Positions 1 through 10,063 are shown, numbered from the stretch's first letter. The stretch: DNA of 64,000 nucleotides from Massilia arenae (GCF_008014745.1 NZ_VPFD01000027.1:17051-81050); one strand, 5' to 3'. The notes: generated by a model from the sequence alone, not told the origin. Made by a program: numbers and translations.

Positions 1-1
1 G

Positions 2-1423
<1,422 letters not shown>

Positions 1424-1427
1424 TCGA

Positions 1428-1514
1428 CGTCGTTCCCGCGCAGGCGGGAACCCAAGTTGGTTTGAGCTGACGATAAGCGTGCAAGCTTAGGTTCCCGCCT
1501 GCGCGGGAACGACG
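1428..1514. repeat. REP-type inverted repeat doublet
   Basis: Two ~27-base palindromic units in opposite orientation. The first runs about 1428-1456 with core TTCCCGCGCAGGCGGGAA; the second, about 1486-1514, is its reverse complement. About 30 unrelated bases separate them. Each unit can form a GC-rich hairpin, and the pair can fold into one larger cruciform. It sits between the convergent metH and EAL/HDOD stop codons, so it may stop transcription from both sides. A related doublet lies at 40887-40990. This arrangement is typical of bacterial REP/BIME elements; no transposase is nearby. Confidence 0.8.
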
Positions 1515-1527
1515 GTTTCAAGCTAAC

Positions 1528-2805
1528 TCAAATCGCGTAGCGCACCACCTTGTCGCTCCACTCGAACGCCGACACCTCGAGCTCGGCCAGGTCGTCGCCG
1601 TCCATCGACAGGCTCTTGAGGCCCGCCAGCATGTCGTCGCCCTCGTCGTCCATGCGCTCGATCGATTCGGCCAGCTTCAACAGCTCGCCGAAGAAGCCGC
1701 TGCGCTGCAACAGCGCGGCGCGCACTTCGTCGATCACGGGAATCTGCTCCACGATATCCATCATCGGGATGCAGAACAGCGTGTCCATCAGCGACATCAT
1801 GCCGACCGTGAAGGCGACGTCGGCGACGTTCTTCTGGCCGGGACGCAGGCGCTGGGCCAGCAGCTCCATCAGGCGCGCGCGCGTGGTGGCCAGCAGCAGG
1901 AGCGGGCTCTGGCTGTGGCCGCGCACGTCCGGCTCGGCGTACAGCAGGATCTGCAGCCAGCGCTGCAGCTGGCGCCGACCCAGCAGGGTCAGCGCCTGGC
2001 TGATCGATTCGATGCGCCGGCCCGCCCCCACCGCCGGCGTGTTCACCAGGCGCAGCAGGTTCAGGCCGATCGTCACCTCGCGCTTGACCACGCGTTCGAT
2101 CTCGGCATTGTCGGCATCGGAGGCCACCAGGTTCACCAGGTCGAGCACCGTCGTCTGCGACGGCGACAGCTTGCGGCTGGAAAGCACCGACGGCTTGGCG
2201 AAATAATAGCCCTGGAAGTAATCGAAGCCGATGTCCAGGCAGGTGCGGTATTCGCTGTGGTTCTCGACCTTCTCCGCCACCAGGCGCTTGCCCGTGGTGC
2301 GCAGGCGCGGCGCCAGCGACAGCAGGGTCACGGCCGGCAGCGCGCGCAGGTCCATCTTGACGAAGTCGATCACCGGCAGCAGGCGCGACAGCGCCGGGCC
2401 GTGGGCCGCTGCCTCGGCCGCGAAGCGGAAGCCATGTGCGCCCAGGGCGCGCATGCGTTCGATGACAGCGTCGTCCGGCTCGACCGAAGCGACGATCTCC
2501 AGCACCGTGCGCTCGCGCGGCAGGAGGGCGAACATATCGCTCATCAGGACGTCCTTGTCGACGTTGATGAAGGCATTGGCGTCGCCGATCGCGCGCGGCA
2601 GGCCGAGCTGGGATGCATGGTGGATGACGCTGGCGCTGGCCGACAGGCCCGAATCGAAATGGGCAGGTCCCTGGGCGCTGCCGCGGAACAGCAGTTCATA
2701 GCCGAACAGCGCCTGGTTGCGATCCAGCACCGGCTGGCGCGCGAGGTAGAAATGGCGCATGCGTAGCGGCTGGGAGGCCTCGTCGAGGCTGGCGGTATCG
2801 GTCAT
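1528..2805 (-). CDS. EAL/HDOD domain signalling protein (YuxH-like)
   Basis: A 425-residue cytoplasmic protein with an EAL-like domain (about residues 15-210) followed by an HDOD domain (about 215-400), the layout of the YuxH/CsgS-type family. The EAL signature is degenerate: the canonical E-A-L appears as GYELLFRG. DFVKMDL, AEKVEN and QGYYFAKP echo the remaining EAL motifs. Known members often lack phosphodiesterase activity and act as binding or scaffold modules, so c-di-GMP hydrolysis should not be assumed. No transmembrane segment is visible. It is transcribed alone and converges on metH. The domain call is firm; the partner and output are unknown. Confidence 0.85.
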   Translation of the reverse strand: MTDTASLDEASQPLRMRHFYLARQPVLDRNQALFGYELLFRGSAQGPAHFDSGLSASASVIHHASQLGLPRAIGDANAFINVDKDVLMSDMFALLPRERTVLEIVASVEPDDAVIERMRALGAHGFRFAAEAAAHGPALSRLLPVIDFVKMDLRALPAVTLLSLAPRLRTTGKRLVAEKVENHSEYRTCLDIGFDYFQGYYFAKPSVLSSRKLSPSQTTVLDLVNLVASDADNAEIERVVKREVTIGLNLLRLVNTPAVGAGRRIESISQALTLLGRRQLQRWLQILLYAEPDVRGHSQSPLLLLATTRARLMELLAQRLRPGQKNVADVAFTVGMMSLMDTLFCIPMMDIVEQIPVIDEVRAALLQRSGFFGELLKLAESIERMDDEGDDMLAGLKSLSMDGDDLAELEVSAFEWSDKVVRYAI

Positions 2806-2937
2806 CTCGTTCTCGTTTTCGTTCTCGCGTCAATCGGACTACTTTACCGCATCCTCCCCGGCGTGTGTCTTCTTGGCACTAATTTATTGACAGAACGTTG
2901 CCCGACAACCATTCAAGTTGTCACCAAGCAAATGCGC

Positions 2938-3702
2938 TTACTGAGGCAGTCCGTCGACGAATACCTTCAGCTCGCCCGGCGCAAAATGCGTCCATTCCTC
3001 GTTCGTCGTCAGCGGCTCGGTGACGATGATCGCGACCCGGTCGTCGGGCGTGGTCACCTGCGAGAAGTCGACCGACAGGTCTTCGTCGGACAGGCAGGCC
3101 GTCACGAACGGATACTTGCGCACCACGTAGCACAGCTTGGTCGAGCAATGGGTGAACAGCGCGGTGCCGTCGGACAGCATCATATTGAAGGTGCCATGCG
3201 CGGCGATGCCGGGAATGATGCGTTCGAGCAGGCCGCGCAAGGCTTCGCGGCTTGGCGCCGTGTCGCCGAATTCGCGGCGCATGCTTTGCAGCAGGTAGCA
3301 GAAGGCCAGTTCGCTGTCGGTGGTGCCGACCGGACGGAAGGCGCCGTCGAGCACGGGCGCGAAATCCTTGAGGTCGCCGTTATGGGCAAACACCCAGTAG
3401 CGGCCCCACAATTCGCGCACGAAGGGATGGCAGTTTTCCAGCGCCACGTGGCCGACGGTGGCCTTGCGGATGTGGGCGATGACGTTGGTCGACTTGATCG
3501 GATAACGCTTGATCAGCTCGGCGATCGGCGAGGCGATGGCAGCCTGGTGATCGACGAAGTGGCGTACGCCGCTGCCTTCGAAGAAGGCGATTCCCCAGCC
3601 GTCGTGGTGGGTGTCGGTACGGCCGCCGCGGTGGGCGAAGCCGGTAAAAGAGAAGACAATGTCGGTGGGGACATTGCAGTTCATTCCGAGGAGCTGGCAC
3701 AT
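2938..3702 (-). CDS. Class II glutamine amidotransferase (YafJ-like)
   Basis: A 254-residue protein starting Met-Cys, so Cys2 becomes the N-terminal nucleophile after Met removal, as in Ntn-type glutamine amidotransferases. Supporting motifs are FAHRGGRTDTHHDGWGIAFF near residues 23-43, AHIRKATVG, and FAHNGDL, which line the glutamine site in this fold. The length matches the stand-alone YafJ family, which has no fused synthase domain, so the ammonia acceptor is unknown. It is a single gene; downstream is the unrelated EAL/HDOD gene. Fold assignment is strong, physiological role unassigned. Confidence 0.88.
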   Translation of the reverse strand: MCQLLGMNCNVPTDIVFSFTGFAHRGGRTDTHHDGWGIAFFEGSGVRHFVDHQAAIASPIAELIKRYPIKSTNVIAHIRKATVGHVALENCHPFVRELWGRYWVFAHNGDLKDFAPVLDGAFRPVGTTDSELAFCYLLQSMRREFGDTAPSREALRGLLERIIPGIAAHGTFNMMLSDGTALFTHCSTKLCYVVRKYPFVTACLSDEDLSVDFSQVTTPDDRVAIIVTEPLTTNEEWTHFAPGELKVFVDGLPQ

Positions 3703-3725
3703 GGGCGCAGCTTACCATGCCGGAT

Positions 3726-3762
3726 AAAAAAAGCGCCATCGCCCGCTGGTGGCAATGGCGCT
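3726..3762 (-). terminator. Intrinsic terminator of the DUF3567 gene
   Basis: On the minus strand AGCGCCAT and ATGGCGCT form an 8-bp stem with a 15-base loop, followed directly by a run of seven T. It lies between the DUF3567 stop and the start of the amidotransferase gene, so it should separate those two transcripts. Confidence 0.85.
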
Positions 3763-3809
3763 CGGGGACTTCAGCGCAGCAGACCGGTATGAAGGCTCAA
3801 TACACGCGA

Positions 3810-4067
3810 TCAATGAAGAACGACCGGCTGGCTCATCAGGGTGTCATACGAGCCCAGGAAGTCGTCGATTTCTTCCATGGTGGGTTCGCTGGCAATCAGG
3901 TTGTTGACGTCGCGCCGGAACGATTGCGCGAGGCGGCCGCCGATGAAGGCCTCGCGACGGCCGGCCTTGTCGACGATCTCGAAGCCGCCAAATCGCAGCG
4001 CTTCGAGTTCACGGTCGACGCCGAACTCGACGACGCTGTACTGTTCGCTGTTATAGATCATGTTCAT
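3810..4067 (-). CDS. DUF3567 family small protein
   Basis: An 85-residue protein recognised as the short DUF3567 family common in Burkholderiales. It contains a FGGFEIVDK segment, an FIGGRLAQSFRRDVN segment and an acidic C-terminal helix (EPTMEEIDDFLGSYD). No signal peptide, membrane segment or catalytic motif is seen. AAGGAG lies about 7 bases before the ATG and supports the longer MNM start over the second Met two codons on. A strong terminator follows it. The biochemical function of the family is not known to me. Confidence 0.8.
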   Translation of the reverse strand: MNMIYNSEQYSVVEFGVDRELEALRFGGFEIVDKAGRREAFIGGRLAQSFRRDVNNLIASEPTMEEIDDFLGSYDTLMSQPVVLH

Positions 4068-4184
4068 GATGACTCCTTCGATCAGAAATTAGTGCAACCC
4101 TGCCGCGTGGCGGCGTACGGCAGGCTGTTCACTTCGCTTCAGAGGTGGGGCTGTCCGAACCGATTTCAAGACCGTCAAATGCCT

Positions 4185-4601
4185 TCAGGCGTGGACGGTG
4201 GGGTTCAGGGCCAACAGCTGATCGTATGGCGGCGCTGCAAGCCACGATCGCAACTGATCAAGGTGTTCGCTGCTCGCCAGGCCGAGGAACAGGCGTCCCG
4301 GGCGTTGGCGTAGCAGTCGATTCAATGTTACACGCAAAACGAGATTGCCGTCGCAGCACAGGCAACCCGGGGCGATGCGCACCACCTGCAGGCCGGGACC
4401 CGTTTCCAGCGGCGCGGCGGCCACGCCCATGCCTTCGAGGATGACGGCGCTGAACGCCTGGGACGTGTCTGTACCGACGCCGGCAGCGCCAGCATCAGCG
4501 GAAGTAACGGAGGAAGGAATGGCCAGCAACGCCGCGATCGCCTGTTCGCGTGCGGCGGCGCTGGCGCCGATGACGAGGACGGTGGCCGCGCGGGCCATCA
4601 T
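4185..4601 (-). CDS. Small CobW/G3E-like protein with CxCC motif but no P-loop
   Basis: A 138-residue protein whose start ATG overlaps the stop of the ntrX-like gene as ATGA; a second ATG follows immediately, so the exact start is uncertain by one codon. The layout resembles the first half of a COG0523 (CobW/G3E) GTPase: a beta strand and loop at the N-terminus (TVLVIGASAAAREQ) where Walker A should be, then VRIAPGCLCCDGNL, matching the conserved metal-binding GCxCC of that family. The lysine and glycines of Walker A are missing, so GTP hydrolysis is unlikely. It ends where the family's C-terminal domain would begin. Co-transcription with a two-component pair suggests an accessory or metal-sensing role, which is inference only. 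Confidence 0.6.
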   Translation of the reverse strand: MMARAATVLVIGASAAAREQAIAALLAIPSSVTSADAGAAGVGTDTSQAFSAVILEGMGVAAAPLETGPGLQVVRIAPGCLCCDGNLVLRVTLNRLLRQRPGRLFLGLASSEHLDQLRSWLAAPPYDQLLALNPTVHA

Positions 4602-5353
4602 CCCCCTTTCTTGGCGAGCTTGCCCGGTTCGACGCCCAGCTGCTTGAGCTTGCGGTACAGGTGGGTGCGCTCGAGGCCGGTCTTCTCGGCCACGCGTGTC
4701 ATGCTGCCGCCTTCGCGCCCCAGGTGGTGCTCGAAATACATGCGCTCGAAGGCGTCGCGCGCCTCGCGCAGCGGCAGGTCGAACGACAGCGTATAGCCGG
4801 TGCCCTCGCCCTGCGACACCGCATGCACCATGCGTGAACCGTTGCCCATGCCGACGCCGGGGCCCGGCTGCACGCCCGGCGGCGCGAACATCGGCGCGCT
4901 GGGGGCGGCGATGGCGGCGTCGCTTGCCACCGGCGGCGCGCTCGGCGCGATCGGGCGCGGCGGCGCCATCGGTGCGCGCGCCACCTCTTGCGCGCGGGTC
5001 AGGCCCTGCTGTACCGCCTTGAGCAGCTTTTGCAGGGCAATCGGCTTTTCGAGGAAATTCAGGGCGCCGATACGGGTCGCCTCGACCGCCGTATCGATGG
5101 TCGCATGGCCCGACATCATGATGACCGGCATCGTGAGCAGGCCGTCGCGCTGCCATTCCTTGAGCAGGGTCACGCCATCGGTGTCCGGCATCCAGATATC
5201 GAGCAACACCAGGTCTGGCGTCGCGGCCGCACGCGCCTCGCGCGCCTGCTGCGCGTTCTCGGCCAGGGTGATGGCATGGCCTTCGTCACCGAGAATCTCC
5301 GACAGGAGTTCCCGTATGCCCATTTCATCGTCAACTACGAGTATGTTCGCCAT
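4598..5353 (-). CDS. NtrX-like response regulator, REC plus Fis-type HTH, no AAA+ domain
   Basis: 251 residues. The receiver domain (1-120) has the acidic pair D8/D9, phospho-acceptor Asp52 in LLDIWMPDTDG, a Ser in MMSGH and a Lys in LEKP. A Pro/Ala-rich linker (about 125-200) follows, then a Fis-type helix-turn-helix (about 205-251, MTRVAEKTGLERTHLYRKL). Classical NtrX has a central sigma-54 AAA+ ATPase of about 240 residues; here it is absent, so the protein probably regulates as a plain DNA-binding factor, like the RegA/ActR layout. AGGAAGG lies 8-9 bases before the start. The ntrY-like sensor is directly upstream. Partner assignment is strong from context; target genes are unknown. Confidence 0.85.
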   Translation of the reverse strand: MANILVVDDEMGIRELLSEILGDEGHAITLAENAQQAREARAAATPDLVLLDIWMPDTDGVTLLKEWQRDGLLTMPVIMMSGHATIDTAVEATRIGALNFLEKPIALQKLLKAVQQGLTRAQEVARAPMAPPRPIAPSAPPVASDAAIAAPSAPMFAPPGVQPGPGVGMGNGSRMVHAVSQGEGTGYTLSFDLPLREARDAFERMYFEHHLGREGGSMTRVAEKTGLERTHLYRKLKQLGVEPGKLAKKGG

Positions 5354-5413
5354 CGTTTCTACCTTCCTGATCTTCTACCCGTCACGTGTGCAATTTTATA
5401 AGTTTTTTTGCAC

Positions 5414-7723
5414 TTAAGCCAAGTTTGCTGATGGGGCTGGGTCTTGGGATAACTTTAACAGCAAAATCGACACTGCCGCGCCAGTTCCATCTGTACGGTT
5501 GCCGACGTCGATCCGGCCGCCGTGTTCGTCCACGATCTTCTTGACCATGGGCAGGCCCAGGCCGGTGCCGCGGGCCTTGGTGGTGATATACGGTTCGAAG
5601 GCGCGCGCCAGGATTCGCGGGGCGAAACCGGGGCCGTTGTCGACGATCGCCAGGCGCACCGCGACGCCCTGCAGGCCGTCGGCGCCGGTGTAGTGGATCG
5701 CCTCGGTGCTCACGTCCACGCGCGGCGGCGGGGCATCGGGGCCGCGCTCGACCAGCGCATCCTGGGCGTTCTGCACCAGGTTGTGGATCACCTGGCGCAG
5801 CTGGGTGGCGTCGCCCATCACGCGCGGCAGGTCGGGCGCCAGGCTGGCGTGGATGATGTCGTGACCATCCTCGGCCAGGTACAGGTTCAGGATCTCGCCG
5901 ATCAGGCTGTTCAGGTCGAGCTGGTCGAGCGTTGCCGGCGGCGTGCGCGCGTAGTCGCGGAAATCGTCGACCATGCGCTTCATGGCGTCGACCTGGTTGA
6001 CGATGGTGGTGGTGCCGCGCTTGAGCAGCTCGGCCTCTTTCGGCGGCAGGCTGCCCTCGAGCTTCATCTGCATGCGCTCGGCCGCCAGCTGGATCGGCGT
6101 GAGCGGGTTCTTGATCTCGTGCGCCAGGCGCCGCGCGACTTCGCCCCAGGCCACCGAGCGCTGGGCCGTGATCACGTCCGAGATATCGTCGAACACGACG
6201 ATGAAGCCGCTGTCGGCGCCCACCGGCAGGCGCGAGCCGCGCGCCAGCAGCACCAGGTCGTGGTCGTGTTCGTCGCCGCTGCCGCGGCGCGGGATCTCGA
6301 TCTGCTGCTGCCAGTGGGCGCGCTTGCGCCGCTCGGCCGCCGAGTGCGCGCTCTGGGCCGAGAAGGCGCGCGTGATGCAGTTCGAGAAGTGTTCCAGGCC
6401 CGGAATCCGGGCCAGCGGCCCGGCCATCGCGCCCGGTTCCACCTGCAGGATGCGGTAGGCGGCGTCGTTCGAGTTCACCACCAGGCCTTCGGCGTCGAGC
6501 ACGATCACGCCGGCCGACATATTGGCCAGCACCGATTCCAGGTGGGCCTTGGCGCTTTGCAGCGCGGCGCGGTTGCGCTCGACCGCGCTCCTGGCCTCGA
6601 ACAGCTGGCCGGTCATGGCATTGAACGATTGCGTCAGCGTGCCCAGTTCGTCCTTGGTCTGGACGATCGGCCTGGGCGACAGGTCGCCCTCGGCCACCGC
6701 CTGCGTGCCCTCGGCCAGCACCAAGAGCGGCTGCGCCAGGTTGCCGGCGATGAGGAAGGCGCTGCCGACGGCGCCGAAGATCGCCAGCAGCAGGGTCAAT
6801 GTCAGCATCCCGATGTACATCTTGCGCAGGCCCGTGCGCGCCTCCAGGCGCAGGCGGTATTCGCTGTAGGCCGAACGCAGCACCTCGGCGTTCGAGGCCA
6901 GGTTGACCGGCACCGACTGCAGCAGCTGCAGGTAGCGCTGCGGCGCGCCGGGCGGCTCGGGCACGGCCAGCACCACGCGCAGGCGCAGGCCCGTGACGGC
7001 GTCGAGCGCGCTCGAGACGCCGTCGAGCCCCTCTTCGCTCAGGTCGCGATCGACCCCGCCTTCGGCCAGCGCATACCCGCCCGGCATCGCGGCGCTGCGC
7101 AGCATGCGTTCGTTGGGCGCGTCGGCCGCGAGGTTGGCGCCGCGGTCTTCCAGCGCGGCGGCCAGCACCGCGCCCTTCTCGTCGACCAGCATCGCGCTTT
7201 GCAGGCCGCTGGTGTCGGCCAGCAGGCGCGCCAGCACCGGCTGCGCGCTCATGTCGCCCTGGCCCGCCAGGGTCGCGGCGGCGGTCTGCGCGGTCGCGCC
7301 CAGTTCGGCCAGCGATTCGTCGAGCGCGGCGCGGCCCAGGTTCAGGCCCGACTCGATCGCCGATTCGATCTTGACGTCGAACCAGGAGTCGATCGAATGG
7401 GAGACAAAATTCACCGACACCATGAAGATGACGACGCCGGGCAGGATGCCGATGCCGGCGAACAGCAGCACCAGTCTCGCCATCAGGCGCGAGCCGAACT
7501 TGCCGGCCTTGTGGCGCGAGTACAGGCGGCCAAGGGCGACCGCGACGAAGGCCAGCAGCACGAAGGCCACTGCGCCGATCAGTCCGATCAGCCAGCCATA
7601 GTAACGGCCGAGGAATTCGGAATTGGCCGAGGCCGATGCGAGCAGGAACAGCAGGATGCACACCACGGCGCAGCCCACGACGAGGGCGTAGCGCAAGACC
7701 TGGTTGACCGGTCTACTCTGCAC
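5414..7723 (-). CDS. NtrY-like membrane sensor histidine kinase
   Basis: 769 residues, GTG start overlapping the DUF4390 stop by 11 bases. The N-terminus has three hydrophobic segments (about 10-32, 43-65, 83-107), then a ~190-residue extracytoplasmic region and a fourth membrane helix near 305-328. HAMP, a PAS domain (about 395-510), HisKA with the phospho-acceptor in AHEIKNPLTPIQLAAERM, and HATPase with IHNLVQNAQDAL (N box), VDNGPGF (G1) and GTGLGLPMVKKI (G2) follow. This is the NtrY topology, associated with nitrogen and redox control in other Proteobacteria. The response regulator lies 60 bases downstream. The ligand cannot be told from sequence. Confidence 0.9.
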   Translation of the reverse strand: MQSRPVNQVLRYALVVGCAVVCILLFLLASASANSEFLGRYYGWLIGLIGAVAFVLLAFVAVALGRLYSRHKAGKFGSRLMARLVLLFAGIGILPGVVIFMVSVNFVSHSIDSWFDVKIESAIESGLNLGRAALDESLAELGATAQTAAATLAGQGDMSAQPVLARLLADTSGLQSAMLVDEKGAVLAAALEDRGANLAADAPNERMLRSAAMPGGYALAEGGVDRDLSEEGLDGVSSALDAVTGLRLRVVLAVPEPPGAPQRYLQLLQSVPVNLASNAEVLRSAYSEYRLRLEARTGLRKMYIGMLTLTLLLAIFGAVGSAFLIAGNLAQPLLVLAEGTQAVAEGDLSPRPIVQTKDELGTLTQSFNAMTGQLFEARSAVERNRAALQSAKAHLESVLANMSAGVIVLDAEGLVVNSNDAAYRILQVEPGAMAGPLARIPGLEHFSNCITRAFSAQSAHSAAERRKRAHWQQQIEIPRRGSGDEHDHDLVLLARGSRLPVGADSGFIVVFDDISDVITAQRSVAWGEVARRLAHEIKNPLTPIQLAAERMQMKLEGSLPPKEAELLKRGTTTIVNQVDAMKRMVDDFRDYARTPPATLDQLDLNSLIGEILNLYLAEDGHDIIHASLAPDLPRVMGDATQLRQVIHNLVQNAQDALVERGPDAPPPRVDVSTEAIHYTGADGLQGVAVRLAIVDNGPGFAPRILARAFEPYITTKARGTGLGLPMVKKIVDEHGGRIDVGNRTDGTGAAVSILLLKLSQDPAPSANLA

Positions 7724-8288
7724 GATAGGTAAAGGTCTTCCGGCTGGACGTCAGGCGCCAGTCGGAATCGTTGAAGGCGTTGACCTGCAGGGGTTTTTGC
7801 AGGTATTCGCGGTCCATGTACATGCGCAGCGAGACCTCATACTCCTCACCTGGCTTGAGCTTGCCCTTGGGTGCGATCAGCCAGCGGGTCGGCCGGCGCA
7901 CCATGAACATCGCATCCTCGAAGGTCTGGAAGCGTTCCTGGAAGGAGCCGACCACCGTCACGTAATACTGGCGCGTCAGCACGTCATAGGAAATGCGGAT
8001 GGTGCGCTTGGCGGATACCGCCCGCTCGTCGCGCCACCACCAGCGTGGCCGCACCAGCTCGATCTCGGTGGTGAAATGCAGTTGCACGCCGTGCTGGAGC
8101 GCATCCCTCAGGCCGCTGTTGAGCTCGAAATCGTAGACCGTGTTGAGCCGGTAGCCGTCGTCGCTCGCTTCGATCGCCGCGCGGCTGATCTCGATCCCGT
8201 CGGCCGCCTGCGCCGGTACCCACGCACCAACGCACGCAAGCGCCAGCAGCAGCTGGCAGGCGAGGAGGCGTAAAAGTCGTAACGTCAC
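7713..8288 (-). CDS. DUF4390 family exported protein
   Basis: 191 residues from a GTG start. The first ~28 residues form a signal peptide (leucine-rich core, likely cleavage after AQA), so it should act in the periplasm or outer envelope. The mature part contains RPRWWWRDERAV and the FEDAMFMVRRPTRWLI region, typical of the DUF4390 proteins encoded between rsmB and ntrY in many Betaproteobacteria. Its stop overlaps the ntrY-like start, so the two are translationally coupled, and a link to kinase sensing is plausible but unproven. No catalytic motif is evident. Confidence 0.82.
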   Translation of the reverse strand: MTLRLLRLLACQLLLALACVGAWVPAQAADGIEISRAAIEASDDGYRLNTVYDFELNSGLRDALQHGVQLHFTTEIELVRPRWWWRDERAVSAKRTIRISYDVLTRQYYVTVVGSFQERFQTFEDAMFMVRRPTRWLIAPKGKLKPGEEYEVSLRMYMDREYLQKPLQVNAFNDSDWRLTSSRKTFTYRAE

Positions 8289-8331
8289 GGGTGAGCCGGG
8301 GCCTTAAAAAATGCGCGTAGTGTAAAAGAAC

Positions 8332-9939
8332 TTACGCCGCTTTCTTCTGGAACAGGGCGTAGAACAAACCGTCATGATCCTGTCCGGCGCCGCCGAGCGG
8401 CAGGAGTTGGCCCGGCGCGTCGAGGCGGACCGCGTCATGGCGAGCCGCGAAAGCGGCTGCCTGCGCCTCCGATTCCTGGGGCCAGAGCGAACATGTCACG
8501 AACAGCAATTTACCATCGGGCAGCAACATCTGCCAAAGATTGTCGAGTATTTTGGAAGAAAGTGTTGCAAGTTGGGATGTATCCGACTTGCGGCGCAGCC
8601 AGCGGATATCCGGGTGGCGGCGCACGATGCCCGAGGCGGTGCACGGCACGTCGGCCAGGATACGATCGTATTGACGGCCATCCCACCAATCGCGGCTGCC
8701 GGCGTCGGCGGCCAGCAGGGTCGCGTCCAGGCCCAGGCGGCCCAGGTTGTCGCCCACGCGCGCCAGGCGCGCCGCGTCGGTATCGACCGACGTCAGCTGC
8801 ACGTCGGCCGTCTCGAGAATGTGGCCGCTCTTGCCGCCGGGGGCGGCGCAGGCATCCAGCACCCGCATGCCGTCCCTGAGGTCGAGCAGCGGCGCGGCCA
8901 GCTGGGCGCCGGCGTCCTGCACCGACACCACGCCATCGGCGAAGCCCGGGATCTGGGCCACGTTGACGGCGTGGGCCAGGCGCACCGCGGTCAAGCCCAC
9001 CTGTTCGGCCTGCAGGCCGGCGTCGTTCAGGGTGTCCAGATAGGCGGCGACGTCAGTCTTGCGGCGATTCACGCGCAGGGTCAGCGGCGGATGGACGTTG
9101 CCGGCCGCGAGCACCGCTTCCCACTCGTGCGGATAGGCCGCGCGCATGGTGTCGATCCACCACTGCGGATAATTGAAGCGCGCCAGCGGCTCGCGCAGGG
9201 CTTGCTCGACCAGCGCCTCGCGCTCGCGCAGGAAGCGCCGCAGCACGGCATTGACCATGGCCTTGGCATGGGCGAAATCGGGATGGGCCGCGGCCGCGCT
9301 GACGGCCTGGTCGACCACGGTGAAGGCCTCATAGGGGGCGGCCTGGCCCTCGGGCGTATCGAGCAGGGAGAGGGCCGCGCACAGCAGGCCGCCCAGCATT
9401 GGCGGCTCGGGCGCCTTGCTCGTCATCAGGCCCAGCAGGGTCTCGCTGCGGCCCAGCTGGCGCATGGTGCGATAGGCGATGTCCTGGATCGCGCCGCGCG
9501 CCTGCGGCGTGGCGTCGTAGGCGCCGAATACGGCAGACAGGGCCTGCGGCAGCGCACTGCCGCCGCGCACGCGCGCCACGGCGCTGGCGGCGCCCAGCAG
9601 CGCCAGGGCCAGCGAGTCGGATTTGAGGTCGGGACGGAAGTCGCGCTGCGGCGCGACTTTCACTTCGTGGCTCTCGCGCAGCCGGGGTTCCTCGCGCGCC
9701 GGACGCGACTGGCCCGGGAAGTCGCCTCCCTGCACCCGCGGCGGCTTGCCGACCGGACGACTTTCGGGGTTGCCCGGACGCGGCTGGCCGGACGCGGCCG
9801 GCCCTGGTTTGCCGCTGCCACGACCCGCGGCGCCCTGGCCGCCCTGCCCCGGATTGCGGCCGACCGCGCCCGCGGTGCGCCGGTCGGCGGCGGGCCTGGC
9901 CTTGGGTTTCAGGGTGAGCGTTGGACGCTTGTCAGTCAT
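8332..9939 (-). CDS. rsmB: 16S rRNA m5C967 methyltransferase with long basic N-terminal extension
   Basis: Methylates C967 of 16S rRNA using AdoMet. I chose the ATG beginning MTDKRPTLTLKPK (535 residues); an in-frame codon 11 triplets earlier is less likely. Residues ~1-105 are a Gly/Pro/Arg/Lys-rich, probably disordered extension. A NusB-like RNA-binding domain (about 110-240) and the Rossmann methyltransferase follow. Motifs: VLDACAAPGGKSG (AdoMet site), DVPCTASGIVRRHPD (motif IV Cys) and LFVTCSLWPQESE, whose TCS holds the catalytic Cys. Typical RsmB is ~430 residues, so the extension is unusual. It heads the operon with DUF4390 and the NtrYX-like pair. Confidence 0.93.
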   Translation of the reverse strand: MTDKRPTLTLKPKARPAADRRTAGAVGRNPGQGGQGAAGRGSGKPGPAASGQPRPGNPESRPVGKPPRVQGGDFPGQSRPAREEPRLRESHEVKVAPQRDFRPDLKSDSLALALLGAASAVARVRGGSALPQALSAVFGAYDATPQARGAIQDIAYRTMRQLGRSETLLGLMTSKAPEPPMLGGLLCAALSLLDTPEGQAAPYEAFTVVDQAVSAAAAHPDFAHAKAMVNAVLRRFLREREALVEQALREPLARFNYPQWWIDTMRAAYPHEWEAVLAAGNVHPPLTLRVNRRKTDVAAYLDTLNDAGLQAEQVGLTAVRLAHAVNVAQIPGFADGVVSVQDAGAQLAAPLLDLRDGMRVLDACAAPGGKSGHILETADVQLTSVDTDAARLARVGDNLGRLGLDATLLAADAGSRDWWDGRQYDRILADVPCTASGIVRRHPDIRWLRRKSDTSQLATLSSKILDNLWQMLLPDGKLLFVTCSLWPQESEAQAAAFAARHDAVRLDAPGQLLPLGGAGQDHDGLFYALFQKKAA

Positions 9940-10063
9940 GGCGAATAAAATGTTGCGAAAATGGGCTCCCATTGTAACGGTTATGCCTTTGGCGACGCTT
10001 AATATGGTTGTTGAACCGCCAATCGCGAACGCCGTGGCCAGCCAAAGCGTGGCATCAAACTAG

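Noticed and set aside
5522..7732. A 736-residue frame on the plus strand opposite the ntrY-like gene, and similar long frames opposite argS, mrdA, the ABC-M1 gene and ptsI
   Set aside because: They are antisense to well-supported genes, are rich in Arg, His, Gln and Ala as expected of third-codon GC bias, and contain no recognisable motif.
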